Notes under the pieces: model-generated
Databases searched by the model: none
What the model was told of the DNA's origin: nothing
The model's input: the letters and a program-made list of their open reading frames with translations, nothing else
Made by a program: the position numbers and the translations under genes
Source: Chlorocebus sabaeus
Lineage: Eukaryota; Chordata; Mammalia; Primates; Cercopithecidae
Length of the DNA stretch: 64,000 nt
Reading direction: 5' to 3'
Assembly: GCF_047675955.1 (NCBI RefSeq)
Contig: NW_027327630.1
Span: 1-64,000 of the forward strand
Shown: positions 13,601 through 25,800 of the stretch, in pieces
How positions within the stretch are numbered: the first letter of the stretch is position 1
How the letters are laid out: every line of letters begins with the position of its first letter

Positions 13601-14679
13601 TAGCCTGTCTGGGCCGGACTGGTTCGGTTTGAGCCGTTTTGAGCCGGTATGTGCCGGTCTGGTCCGGTATGATCCGGTTTGAGGTGGTCTGGTCCGGTTT
13701 GGTCCAGTCTAATTGGGTCAAAACCGGTTTGAGCCGGGCTGGTCTGGTTTGAGCCGGTCAAAACAGGTTCGAGACGGTCTGGCCTGGTTTGAGCCGATCC
13801 ACATAGGTTTGAGCCGATTTGGCCCGGTTTTATGTGGTCTGGGCCGGTCTGGTCCTGTTTGATCCGGTTTGAGCCGGTCTGGTCTGGTTTGAGCCAGTCA
13901 AAACCGGTTTGTGGCCCAGTTTAAGCCGGTCTGGGTTGGTCTCGTCTGGTTTTCTCCGGCTTCAGCTGTTCTGGTCCGGTCTGGTGCGGTTTCATCTGGG
14001 TTGAGCTGGTCAAAACCGGTTTGAGCTGGTCAAAACCGGTTTGAGCCGTTCTGGTCTGGTTTGAGCCGGTCTGGTGTGGTTTGAAAAGCGTGAAAACCGG
14101 TTTGTGGCCCAGTTTTAGGCGGTCTGGGCCGGTCTGGTCCGGTTTGATCCGATTTTAGCCAGTCTGGGACAGTCTGATTCGGTTTGATCCAGTCTCCTCC
14201 GGTCAAAACCGGTTTTAGCCGGTCAAAACCGATTTGAGCCGGTCTGGTCTGGTTTGAGCCGGTCAAAATCGTTTGGTGGCCCGGTTTTAGCCGGTCTGGG
14301 CCGGTCTGGTCCAGTTTGACCAGTTTCAGCTGCTCTGGGCCGGTCGAGTCCGGTTAGTTCCGGTCAAATCGCTTTGAGCTGGTCAAAACCGGTTTGAGCA
14401 GGTCTGGTCTGGTTTGAACCCGTCAAAACCTGTTTGTGGCCCAGTTTTAGGTGGTCTGGGCCGGTCTGTTCTAGTATGTTCCCATTTTAGCCGGTCTGGG
14501 CCAGTCTAATTCGGTTTGATCTGGTCTCATCCTGTAAAAACAGGTTTGAGCCAGAAAAAACCGATTTCAGGCGGCCTCGTGGGGTTTAAGCTGGTCAAAA
14601 CCGGTTGGAGCCGGTCAAAACCGGTTTGAGCCTGTCTGGTCTGGTTTGAGCCGGTCAAAACCGGTTCGAGCTGGTCAAA

Positions 14680-16039
14680 ACCGGTTTGAGCTGGTTTGGT
14701 CTGGTTGAAGCCAGTCAAAACCGATTCGAGCCTATCTGAGACGGTCTGGTCCTGTTTCACCTGGTCTAATCAGGTCAAAACCGGTTTGAGCCGGTGAAAA
14801 CAGGTTTTAGCCGGTCTGGAGTGGTTTGAGCCGGTCAAAACCGGTTTGAGCTGGTGAAAACCAGATTGAGCCGGTTTGGTCTGGTTGAAGCCAGTCAAAA
14901 CGGATTCGAGCCTGTCTGATCCGGTATGCTCCGGTTTGATCCGTTCTAATCAGGTCAAAAGCGGTTTGAGCGGGTCAAAACCGGTTTTAGCCGGTCTGTA
15001 GTGGTTTGAGCTGGTCAAAACCGGTTTGAGTCGCTCAAAACCGGATTGAGCCAGTCAAAACCTGTTTGAACTGGTCCGGTCTGGATTGAGCCGGTCAAAA
15101 CCGGTTTGAGCCAGTCTGGCCTGGTTTTAGGTTCGGTTTGATCCGGTTTCAGCCTTTCTGGGCCTGTCTGGTCTGGTTTGATCCGGTGTGACCCGGTCTT
15201 GTCCGGATTGATCCGGTGTCATCCAGTCAAAACCGGTTTGAGCCGGTCTGCTCCGGTTTGATCCGGTCTGGTCTGGTTTGAAACGGTCAAAACCGGTTTG
15301 AGCCGGTCTGGTCTGGTTTGAGCTGGTCAAAACCGGTTTGTGGCCCGGTTTTAGCCGGTCTGGGCCGGTCTGGTCTGGTTTGATCCGGTTTCAGCCGGTC
15401 TGGGCAGCTCTGATTTGGTTTGATCCGGTCTCATCTGGTCAAAACCGGTTTCAGCCTTTCTGGTGTGGTTTGAGCAGGTCAAAACCGGTTTGAGCCGGTC
15501 TCGTCTGGTTTGAGCCGGTCTGGTCTGGTTTGAGCCGGTCAAAACTGGTTCGAGCCAGTCAAAACCGGTTTGAATCGGTTTGGTCTGGTTGAAGCCAGTC
15601 AAAACCGGTTCGAGCCTGTCTGAGCCGGTCTGGTCTGGTTTGATCCGGTCTAATCATGTCAAAATCGGTTTGAGCCGGTGAAAACCGGTTTAAGCCGGTC
15701 TGGAGTGGTTTGAGACGGTCAAAACTTGTTTGAGACAGTGAAAAGCGGATTGAGCCTGTCAAAACCGGTTTGAACCAGTCTGGTGTGGTTTGAGCCGGTC
15801 AAAACCGGTTTGAGCCAGTCTGGCCCTGTTTTAGCCGTTCTGGGACGGTCTGGTCCTGTTTGATCCAGTTTCAGCTGGTCTGGGCCTCTCTGGTTCGCTT
15901 TGACCCAGTGTGAGCCAGTCTGGTCAGGTTTGTTCTGGTGTCATCTGGTCAAAACCGATTTGAGCCGTTCTGGTCCGGTTTCAGCTGGTCTGGTCTGGTT
16001 TGAGCCAGTCAAAACCGGCTCAGCCCAGTCAAAACCGGT
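14680..16039. repeat. Block X, copy A (about 1.36 kb segmental duplicate)
   Basis: This block matches 23,400-24,780 almost base for base. Shared rare variants include GCCTATCTGAGACGG, a TCCGGTCTGGATTGAGCC run and TCTGGGCAGCTCTGATTTGG. The offset is 8,723 bp in the left part and 8,742 bp in the right part. The change is caused by a gap of roughly two decamers near 15,130, where copy A reads TTTTAGGTTCGG and copy B keeps extra GGTCTGGTCC units. In this copy the block is followed directly by block Y. Confidence 0.85.
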
Positions 16040-18440
16040 TTCAGCTGGTCTGTTGTGGTTTGAGCAGGTCAAAACCGGTTTGAGCCGGTCAAAACCGGTT
16101 TGAACCGGTCTGGTCTGGTTTGAGCCAGTCAAAACCGGTTTGTGCGGGTCTGGTCTGGTTTGAGCCGGTCAAAATAGGTTTGAGCCAGTTTGCACCAGTT
16201 TTAGGTGGTCTGGGCCGTTCTGGTCCGGTTTGATACGATTTTAGGTGGTCTGGGCCCGTCTGGTCCGGTTTGATCCTGTCTCATATGGTCAAAATCGGTT
16301 TCAGCCGGTCAAAACCTGTTTGAGCCGGTCTGGTGTGGTTTGAGCCAGTCAAAACCGATTTGAGCCGGTCAAAACCGGTTCGAGCCATTCAAAAGCGGTT
16401 TGAGCTGGTCAAAACCAGATTGAACCGGTCTTTTCTGGTTTGAGCTGGTCAAAACCTGTTTGTGCCGTTCTGCTGTGGTTTTATACTGTCTTCTCCATTC
16501 AAAACCGGTTTGTGCCAATCTGGTCTGCTTTGAGCCTGTCAAAACCAGTTTGAGCGGGTCTGCTCTGGTTTGAGCCGGTCTGGTCTGATTTGAGCCGGTC
16601 AAAACCGGCTCACGTCGGTCAAAACCGGTTTGAGCCGGTCTCGTCTGGTTTGAACCGGTCAAAACCAGTTTGTGGCCCAGTTTTATGCAGTCTGGGCCGG
16701 TCTGGTCCGGTTTGATCCGAATTTAGCTGGTCTGGGCCGGTCTGATTCGATTTGATCCAATCTCATCCGGTCATAACCGGTTTTAGCCGGTCAAAACTGG
16801 TTTCATCCGGTCTGGTGTGGTTTGAGGAGGTCAAAACCGGTTTGACCTGGTCTGGTCTGGTTTGAGCCGGTGTGGTATGGTTTGAGCCGGTCAAAACTGG
16901 TTTGAGCCCGTTAAAACCGGTTTGAGCCGGTTTGATCTGGTTGAAGACAGTCAAAAGCGATTCGAGCCTGTCTGAGCCGGTCTGATCCTGTTTAGTACGG
17001 TCTAATCAGGTCAAAACCGGTTTGAGCTGGTGAAATCCGATTTTAGCCGATGAAAACCGGTTTGAGCAGGTCAAAACTGGATTGAGCCAGTGAAAACCGG
17101 TTTGAGCCGGTCTGGCCCGGTTTTAGCCAGTCTGGGCCGGTCTTTTCCGGTTTGATGCGGCTTGAGCCGGTCTGGTCCGGTTTGATCCGGTCTCATCCGG
17201 TCAAAACCAGTTTGAGCCGGTCTGGTCTTGTTTGAGACGGTCTGGTCTGGTTTGAGGCGGTCGAAAACTGTTTGAGCCGGTTTGGTCTGGTTTTAGCCGG
17301 TCTGGGCCGGTCTGGTCCAGTTTGATGTGGTTTGGGCCGGTCTGGTCGGGTTTGATCTGGTCTCATCTGGTCAAAACCCGTTTCAGCCAGTCTGGTCTCG
17401 TTTGGACTGGATAAAATCAGTTTGAGACGTTTTGGCATGGTTATAGCCGGTCTGGGCCGGTCTGTTCCGGTCTGATCCGGTTTCAGCTGGTCTGGGCCGG
17501 TCGAGTCCGGTTTGATCTGGTTTGAGCCGGTCTGGTCCTGTTTGATCCGGTCTCATCCAGTCAAAACCGCTTTCAGCCGGTCTGGTCTGGTTTGAGCCAG
17601 TCAAAACCGGTTTGTCGCCCGGTTGTAGCCGGGCTGAGCCGGTCTGGTCCGGTTTGGTCCGTTTTCAGCTAGTCTGGGCCAGTCGAGTCTGGTGTGATCC
17701 GGTGAAAACCGCTTTGAGCCGGTCAAAACGGGTTTGAGCCGGTCTGGTGTGGTTTGAGGAGGTCAAAACCGGTTTGAGCCCGTCTGGTCTGGTTTGAGCC
17801 CGTCTGGTCTGGTTTGAGCCGGTCAACATGGTTCGAGCCAGTTTTGGCCCGGTTTTAGGCGGTCTGGGCCAGTCTGGTACGGTTTGATCAGATTTTAGCC
17901 GGTCTGGGCCGGTCTGATCCGGTTTGATCCAGTCTCATCCGGTCAAAACGGGTTTGAGCCGGTCTGGTGTGGTTTGATCTGGTGAAAACCGGTTTGTGCT
18001 GGTCAAAACCGGATTGAGCCAGTCAAAACCGGTTTGAACCACTCTGGTCTGGATAAAGCCTGTCAAAACCGATTCGAGCCTGTCTGAGCCTGTCTGGTCC
18101 GGTTTGATCCGATCTCATCTGGTCAAAACCGCTTTGAGCCGGTCTGGTCTTGCTTGAGCTGGTCTGGTATTGTTTGAGCCGGTCTGGACTGGTTTGAACC
18201 GGTCAAAACAAGTTTTTGGCCCAGTTGTAGGCGGTCTGGGCCGGTCTGCTACGGTTTGATCCGATTTTAGGCGGTCTGGGCCAGTCTGATTCGGTTTGAT
18301 CCGGTCTCATTCGGTTAAAATCGGTTTTAGCCTGTCAAAACAGGTTTCAGCCGGTCTGCTGTGGTTTGAGCAGGTCAAAACCGGTTTGAGCCGGTCTCGT
18401 CTGGTTTGAGCCGGTCAAAACTGGCTCAGGACGGTCAAAA
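16040..18440. repeat. Block Y, copy A (about 2.4 kb segmental duplicate)
   Basis: This block matches 29,095-33,190, which is longer because it carries an extra stretch of about 260 bp near 29,360-29,620 and an internal 1,414-bp tandem duplication. Shared marks include TTCTGCTGTGGTTTTATACT, GGTTTGTCGCCCGGTTG, GTTTGGACTGGATAAAATC and GGATAAAGCCTGTC. The offset is about 13,055 at the left end, 13,315 in the middle and 14,729 at the right end. Similarity fades after about 18,390. Confidence 0.85.
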
Positions 18441-21400
18441 CAGGTTTGAGCCGGTCTGGTCTGGTTTGAGCCGGTGAAAACCGGTTTGTGGCCCGGTTTT
18501 AGCCGGTGTGGCCCGCTCTGGTCCGGTTTACCCTGGGTTCAGGTGTTCGGGGACGGTCTGGTGCGGTTTCATCCGGTTTTAGCCGGTCTGGTCTGGTTTT
18601 ATCCAGTCTCATCGAGTCAAAACCGGTTTTAGCCAGTCTGGTCTGGTTTGAGCCAGTCAAAATAGGTTTGAGCCGGTTTGGACCGGTTTTAGGTGGTTTG
18701 GGCCAGTCTGGTCCCGTTTGATCTGGTTTGAGCCGGTCTGGTCTGGTTTGAGCCGGTCAAAACCGGTTTTTGCGGGTCTGGTCTGGTTTGAGCGGGTCAA
18801 GATAGGTTTGAGCCGGTTTGGCATGGTTTTAGGCGGTCTGGGCCGGTCTGGTCCGGTTTGATCCGGTTTTAGCTGGTCTGGCCCCGTCTGGTCCGGTTTG
18901 ATACGGTCTCATCCGGTCAAAATCGGTTTCAGCTGGTCAAAACCGGTTTGAGCCGGTCTGGTGTGGTTTGAGCCAGTCAAAACTGGTTCGAGCCGTTCAA
19001 AACCGGTTTGAGCTGGACAAAACCGAATTGAACCGTTCTGGTCTGGGTTGAGCCGGTCAAAACCGGTTTCAGCCATTCAAAACCGGTTTGAGCTGGTCTG
19101 GTCTGGTTTTATCCGGTCTGGTATGGTTTGAGCCGGTCAAAACCGGCTCAGTTCGGTCAAAACCGGTGTGAGCCGGTCTCGTCTGCTTTGAACCTGTCAA
19201 AACCGGTTTGTGGCCCAGTGTTATGCGGTCTGGGCCGCTCTGGTCCGGTTTGATCCGATTTTAGCCGGTCTGGGATGGTCTGATTTGGTTTTATCCGGTC
19301 TCATCCGGTCAAAACCGGTTTTAGCCGGTGAAAAACGGTTTCAGCCGGTCTGGTGTGGTTTGAAAAGGTCAAAAGCGGTTTGAGCCGGTCAAAACTGGTT
19401 TGAGCCCCTCTGGTCTCGTTTGAGTGGGTCAAAACCGATTCGAGCCGGTCAAAACCGGTTTGAGCCGGTTTGGTCTGGTTGAAGTCAGTCAAAACCGATT
19501 CGAGCCTGTCTGAGCCGGTCTGGCCCGGATTGAACCGTTCTAATCAGGTCAAAACCGGTTTGAGCTGGTGAAAACCGGTTTTAGCCGGTCTGGAGTGGTT
19601 TGACCTGGTCCAAACCGGATTGAGCCGGTCAAAACCGGATTGAGCCAGTCAAAACTACTTTGAACCGGTCTGGTCTGGTGTGAGCCGGTCAAAACCGGTT
19701 TGAGCCGGTCTGGCCTGGTTTTAGCCCATCTCGGCCGGTCTGGTCCTGTTTGATCCGGTTTCATCAGGTCTGGGCCTGTCTGGTCCGCTTTGATCCGGTG
19801 TGAGCCAGTCTAGGCCGGTTTGATCCGGTGTCATCGGGTCTGGGCCTATCTGGTCCGCTTTGATCCGGTGTGAGCCAGTCTGGACTGGTTTGAGCCGGTC
19901 AAAACCAGCTCCGGCCAGTGAAAACCGGTTTGAGCCGGTCTGGTCCGGTTTGAGCCGGTCAAAACCGGTTTGTGGCCCGGTTTTAGCCGGTCTGGACGGT
20001 CTGGTCCGGTTTGCTCCGGTTTGCTCCGGCTTCAGCTGTTCTGGGTCATTCTGGTGCGGTTTCATCCAGTTTCAGCCGGTCCGGTCCAGTTTGATCCTGT
20101 CTCATCCGGTCAAAACCGGTTTTTGCCAGTCTGGTCTGGTTTGAGCCGGTCAAAACCAGTTTCAGCCGGTCTGGTCTGGTTTGAGCCGTTCTGGTCTGGT
20201 TTGAGCCGATCAAAACCGGCTAAGGTCGGTCAAAACCAGTTTGTGCTGATCTGGTCCAGTTTGAAACGGTCAAAACCGGCTTGTGGCCCAGTTTTAGGCG
20301 ATCTGGGCCGGTCTGGTCCAATGTGATCCGATTTTAGCCAGTCAGGGCGGGTCTGATTCGGTTTGATCTGGTCTCATCCGGACAAAACCGGTATTAGCCG
20401 GTCAAAACCGGTTTCAGCCAGTCTGGTGTGGTTTGAGCAGGTCAAAACCGGTTTGAGCCAGTCTGGTCCGGTTTGAGGCGGTCTGGTCTGGTTTGAACCG
20501 GCCAAACCCGGCTCAGGCTGGTCAAAACCGGTTTGAGCTGGTCTGGGCCGGTCTGGTCCGGTTTGCACCGGCTTCAGCTCTTCTGGTCCGGTCTGGTGCG
20601 GTTTCATCCGGTTTGTGCCGGTCTGGTCTGGTTTTATTCTGTCTCATCCGGTCAAAACCGGTTTGAGCCGGACTGGTCTGGTTTGAGCCGATCAAAACCG
20701 GTTTGATCCAGTCTGCTCTGGTTTGAGCCGGTCTGGTCTCGTTTGAGCCGGTCAAAACCTGAATGAGCCGGTTTGGCCCGGTTTTAGCCTGTCTGGGCCG
20801 GTCTGGTTTGGTTTCAGCCGGTTTGAGCTGATTTGTGCCGGTCTGGTCCGGTATGATCCGGTTTGAGAAGGTCTGGTCCGGTTTCATCTGGTCTAATCCT
20901 GTCAAAACCGGTTTGAGCTGGTCAGGTCTGCTTTGAGCCGGTCAAAACAGGTTAGAGCTGATCTGGTCTGGGTTGATCCGGTGTGAGCTGGTCTGGTCCT
21001 GTTTGATTCGGTGTCATCCATTCAAAACCAGTTTGAGCCGGTCTGGTCCGGTTTGAGCCGGTCTGGTCTGGTATGAGCCGGTGAAAACCAGCTCAGGCTG
21101 GTCAAAAGCGGTTTGTGCCGGTCTGGTCTGGTTTGAGCCACTCAAAACCGGTTTGTGGCCCACTTTTAGCCGATCTGGCCCCGTGTGGTCCGGTTTGCTC
21201 GGGCTTCAGCTGTTCTGGGCCGGTCTGCTGCGGTTTCATCCGGTTTGAGACGGTCTGGTCTGGTTTTATCCTGTTTCATCCGGTCACAACCGGTTTGAGC
21301 CAGTCTCTTCTAGTTTCAGCCGGTCAAAACCGGTTTGAGGCAGTGTGGTCTGGTTTGAGGCGGTCTGGTCTGGTTTGAGCCAGTCAAAATCTGATTGAGC

Positions 21401-22719
21401 CGGATTGACCCGGTTTTAGCCTGTCTGGGCCAGTCTGGTTCGGTTTGAGCCAGTTTGAGCTGGTTTGTGCCGGTCTGGTCCGGTATGATCCGGTTTGAGA
21501 AGGTCTGGTACGGTTTGATCCAGTCTAATCCGATCAAAACCGGTGTGAGCCAGTCAGGTCTGGTTTGAGCCAGTCAAAACAGGTTCAAGTCGGTCTGGTC
21601 TGGTTTGAGCTGGACAAAATTGCTTTGAGCCGGTTTGGCCCGGTGTTAGGCGGTCTGGGCCGGTCTGTTCTGGTTTGATCCGGTTTGAGCCGGTCTGGTC
21701 TGGTTTGAGCCGGTCAAAACCAGTTTGAGCCGGTCTGGTCTGGTTTGAGAAGGTCAAAATAGGTTTGAGCTGCTTTGGCCCGGTTTTAGGCGGTCTGGGC
21801 CGTTCTGGTCCGGTTTGATCCGGTTTTAGCCGGTCTAGGCCCATCTTGTCCGGTTTGATCCAATCTCATATGGTCAAAATCGGTTTCAGCCAGTCAAAAC
21901 CGGTTTGAGCCGGTCTGGTGTGGTTTGATCTGTTCAAAACCGGTTTGATCTGGTCAAAATCGCTTCGAGCTGTTCAAAACCGGTTTGACCCAGTCAAAAC
22001 CGGATTGAACCGTTCTGGTCTGGTTTGAGCCAGTCAAAACCGGTTTGAGCCGATCTGGTCTGGTTTCAAACGGTCTGGTCCGGTTTGAGTCGCTCAAAAC
22101 CGGCTTAGGTCGGTCAAAACCGGTTTGAGCTGGTCTGGTCTGGTTAGAACCTGTTCAAAACCGGTTTGTGGCCCAGTTTTAGGCGGTCTGGGTCGGTCTG
22201 GTCCGGTGTCATCCGATTTTCGCCGGTCTGGGCCGGTCTGATTTGGTTTGATCCGGTCTCATCCGGTCAAAACCGGTTTTAGCATGTCAAAACCGATTTC
22301 TGCTGGTCTGGTGTGGTTTGGTCAGGTCAAAACTGGTTTGAGCCCGTCAGGTCGGGTTTGAGACGGTCAGGTCTGTTTTGAGCCGGTCAAAATAGGATTG
22401 AGCCAGTTTGGCACGGTTTTTGACGGTCTGGGCCAGTCTGGTCTGGTTTGATCCGGTTTGAGCTGGTCTGGTCTGGTTTGAGCCAGTGAAAACTGGTTTG
22501 AGCCGGTCTGGTCTGGTTTGAGCCGGTTTGGTCTGGTTTGAGCAGGTCAAAACCGCTTCGAGCCGGTCAAAACCGGTTTGAGCCGGTTTGGTCTCGTTGA
22601 AGCCAGTCAAAACCGATTCGAGCCTGTCTGAGCCGGTCTGGCCCAGTTTGATCCGGTCTAATCAGGTCAAAACTGTTTTGAGCCAGTGAAAACCGGTTTT
22701 AGCCGGTCTGGAGTGGTTT
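18441..22719. repeat. Decamer satellite between blocks, no large copied segment seen
   Basis: This is ordinary decamer satellite with M1, M2 and M3 modules (M3 near 20,031, 20,571 and 21,205; M2 near 19,497 and 22,616). I could not match it to another block in the window over more than a few hundred bases. The 21,300-21,540 part resembles 70-310 in module order, with scattered differences. No genes or other elements were seen. Confidence 0.8.
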
Positions 22720-23370
22720 GAGCCGGACAAAACCATCTCAGGCCAGTCAAACCGGTTTGAGCCGGTCTGGTCTGGTTTGAGCCGGTCAAAACTGGTTTGT
22801 GGCCCAGTTTTAGCCAGTCTGGGTCGGTCTGGTCTGGTTTGATCCGGTTTCAGGCGGGCTGGGCCTGTCTGGTCCGGTTTGATCCAGCTTCAGCTGTTCT
22901 GGGCCGGTCTGGTGCCGCTTCATCCGGTTTGAGCCGGTCTGGTCTGATTTTATCCTGTCTCATCCGGTCAAACCCGGTTTGAGACAATCTCTTCTGTTTT
23001 GAGCCGGTCAAAACCGGTTTGAGCCACTGTGGTCTGGTTTGAGCCTGTCTGGTCTGGTTTGAGCCGGTCAAAACCTGATTGATCCGGTTTGGCCCTGTTT
23101 TAGCCTGTCTGGGCCGGTCTGGTTCGGTTTGCACCGGTGTGAGCTGGTTTCTGCTGGTCTGGTCTGGTATGATCCGGTTTGAGAAGGTCTGGTCTGGTTT
23201 TATCCGGTCTAAACCGGTCAAAACCGATTTGAGCCGGTCTGGTCCGGTTTGATCTGGTTTCAGCTGGTCTCGGCTGGTCGAATGCAGTTTGATCTGGTCA
23301 AAACCACTTTGAGCCGGTCAAAACCAGTTTGAGCCGGTCTGGTCTCGTTTGAGCCGGTCTGGTCTGGTTT
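22720..23370. repeat. Block W, copy B (about 0.65 kb segmental duplicate)
   Basis: This block matches 28,254-28,900 at an offset of 5,534 bp with few differences. Shared rare marks include AAAACCATCTCAGGC, GAGACAATCTCTTCTG and GGTCGAATGCAGTTTGATC. The match ends near 23,302-23,370, where copy C lacks about two decamers. It is followed at once by block X. Confidence 0.85.
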
Positions 23371-23399
23371 GAGCCGGTCAAAACCGGTTTGAGCCGGTC

Positions 23400-24780
23400 G
23401 AAACCGGTTTGAGCTGGTTTGGTCTGGTTGAAGCCAGTCAAAACCGATTCAAGCCTATCTGAGACGGTCTGGTCCTGTTTGATCTGGTCTAATCAGGTCA
23501 AAACCGGTTTGAGCCGGTGAAAACAGGTTTTAGCTGGTCTGGAGTGGTTTGAGCCGGTCAAACCCGGTTTGAGCCGGTGAAAACCAGATTGAGCCGGTTT
23601 GGTCTGGTTGAAGCCAGTCAAAACGGATTCGAGCCTGTCTGATCCGGTATGGTCCGGTTTGATCCTTTCTAATCAGTTCAAAAGCGGTTTGAGCCGGTCA
23701 AAACCGGTTTTAGCCGGTCTGGAGTGGTTTGAGCTGGTCAAAACCGGTTTGAGTCGCTCAAAACCGGATTGAGCCAGTCGAAAACCGGTTTGAACTGGTC
23801 CGGTCTGGATTGAGCCGGTCAAAACCGGTTTGAGCCAGTCTGGCCTGGTTTTAGCCGGTCTGGTCCGGTCCGGTTCGGTTTGATCCGGTTTCAGCCTTTC
23901 TGGGCCTGTCTGGTCTGGTTTGATCCGGTGTGACCCGGTCTTGTCCGGATTGATCCGGTGTCATCCAGTCAAAACCGGTTTGAGCCGGTCTGCTCCGGTT
24001 TGATCCGGTCTGGTCTGGTTTGAAACGGTCAAAACCGGTTTGAGCCGGTCTGGTCTGGTTTGAGCTGGTCAAAACCGGTTTGTGGCCCGGTTTTAGCCGG
24101 TCTGGGCCGGTCTGGTCTGGTTTGATCCGTTTTCAGCCGGTCTGGGCAGCTCTGATTTGGTTTGATCCGGTCTCATCTGGTCAAAACCGGTTTCAGCCTT
24201 TCTGGTGTGGTTTGAGCAGGTCAAAACCGGTTTGAGCCGGTCTCGTCTGGTTTGAGCCGGTCTGGTCTGGTTTGAGCCGGTCAAAACTGGTTCGAGCCGG
24301 TCAAAACCGGTTTGAATCGGTTTGGTCTGGTTGAAGCCAGTCAAAACCGGTTCGAGCCTGTCTGAGCCGGTCTGGTCTGGTTTGATCCGGTCTAATCAGG
24401 TCAAAATCGGTTTGAGCCGGTGAAAACCGGTTTAAGCCGGTCTGGAGTGGTTTGTGACGGTCAAAACTTGTTTGAGACGGTGAAAAGCGGATTGAGCCTG
24501 TCAAAACCGGTTTGAACCAGTCTGGTCTGGTTTGAGCCGGTCAAAACCGGTTTGAGCCAGTCCGGCCCTGTTTTAGCCGTTCTGGGCCGGTCTGGTCCTG
24601 TTTGATCCAGTTTCAGTTGGTCTGGGCCTCTCTGGTTCGCTTTGACCCAGTGTGAGCCAGTCTGGTCAGGTTTGTTCTGGTGTCATCTGGTCAAAACCGA
24701 TTTGAGATGTTCTGGTCCGGTTTGAGCTGGTCTGGTCTGGTTTGAGCCAGTCAAAACCAGCTCAGCCCAGTCAAAACCAG
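23400..24780. repeat. Block X, copy B (about 1.38 kb segmental duplicate)
   Basis: This is the second copy of 14,680-16,039. It keeps roughly two decamers that copy A lacks (near 23,857-23,876) and differs at scattered single bases. After about 24,780 it diverges from copy A: here it enters a GAGTGGGTTTGAGTCGG-type region instead of block Y. Confidence 0.85.
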
Positions 24781-25560
24781 TTTGAGCCGGTCTGGTCCTG
24801 TTTGAGCCTGTCAAAACTGGTTTGTGGCCAGGTTTTAGCCGGTCTGGGCCAGTCTGGTTCGGTTTGAGTGGGTTTGAGTCGGTTTGTGCTGGTCTGGTCT
24901 GGTATGATCCGGTTTGGGAAGGTCTGGTCCGGTTTGATCCGGTCTAATCCTGCCAAAACCGGTTTGATCCGGTCTGGTCTGGTTTTAGCCGGTCAAAACA
25001 TGTTCGAGCCGATCTGGACTGGTTTGAGCCAGTCAAAATAAGTTTGAGCTGGTTTATCATGGTTTTAGGGTGTCTGGGCCGGTCTGGTCCGGTTTCATCC
25101 ATTTTGAGCCTGTCTGGTCTGGTATGAGCCGGTCAAAACCAGTTTGAGCCGGTCTGTTCTGGTTTGAGCTGGTCAAAACCTGATTGTGCCAGTTTGGCCC
25201 TGTTTTAGCCTGTCTGGGCAGGTCTGGTTCGGTTTGAGCCGGTTTCAGCCCGTTGGTGCTGGTCTGGTCTGGTATGATCCGATTTGAGAACGTCTGGTCC
25301 GGTTTGATCCGGTTTTAGCCTGTCTGGGCCGTTCTGATTCGGTTTGATCTGGTCTCATCCGTTCAAAATGGGTTTTAGCCGGTCAAAACCGGTTTGAGCC
25401 GTTCTGGTGTGGTTTGAGCAGGTGAAAACCGGTTTGAGCCTCTGAAAACGGGTTTGAGCCGGTCTGGTCTGGTTTGAGCCGCTCTGGTCTAGTTTGAGCC
25501 AGTCAAAACCGGTTCGAGCCGGTGAAAACCGGTTTGAGTCAGTGCGGTCTGGTTGAAGCC

Positions 25561-25800
25561 AGTCAAAACAGATTCGAGCATGTCTGAGCCGGTCTGGTCT
25601 GGTTTCATCCGGTCTAATCAGGTCAAAACCGGTTTGAGCCAGTGAAAACCGGTTTTAGCCGGTCTGGAGGGGTTTGAGTCAGTCAAAACAGATTCGAGCA
25701 TGTCTGAGCCGGTCTGGTCCGGTTTCATCTGGTCTAATCAGGTCAAAACCGGTTTGAGCCGGTGAAAACCGGTTTTAGCCGGTCTGGAGGGCTTTGAGCC
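25561..25800. repeat. 120-bp direct tandem duplication (two copies)
   Basis: Copy 1 is at 25,561-25,680 and copy 2 at 25,681-25,800. The two share GATTCGAGCATGTCTGAG, GGTTTCATC followed by GGTCTAATCAGG, and TCTGGAGGG, and differ at only a few bases. The length is exactly twelve decamers, as expected if duplication keeps the decamer phase. Confidence 0.85.

Larger units (their letters stand above)
1..14679. repeat. Decamer satellite, left portion without large block duplications
   Basis: This stretch is decamer satellite throughout, with the recurring modules described separately but no large copied block that I could match to the rest of the window, apart from the 361-bp tandem duplication at 3,950-4,675. 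Module order varies from place to place, so there is no clean higher-order repeat. A smaller duplication of about 60 bp is visible near 4,730-4,830, where a GGATTGAAACGG-like segment recurs. No genes, RNA genes or mobile elements were seen. Confidence 0.85.

Noticed and set aside
20522..21537. 20,522-21,537 as a further copy of 1-310 and 3,556-3,951
   Set aside because: They share module order (M3 followed by CCTGATTGAGCC and GGTATGATCCGG marks) but differ at many bases. I treat this as module recurrence and not as a recent block duplication.
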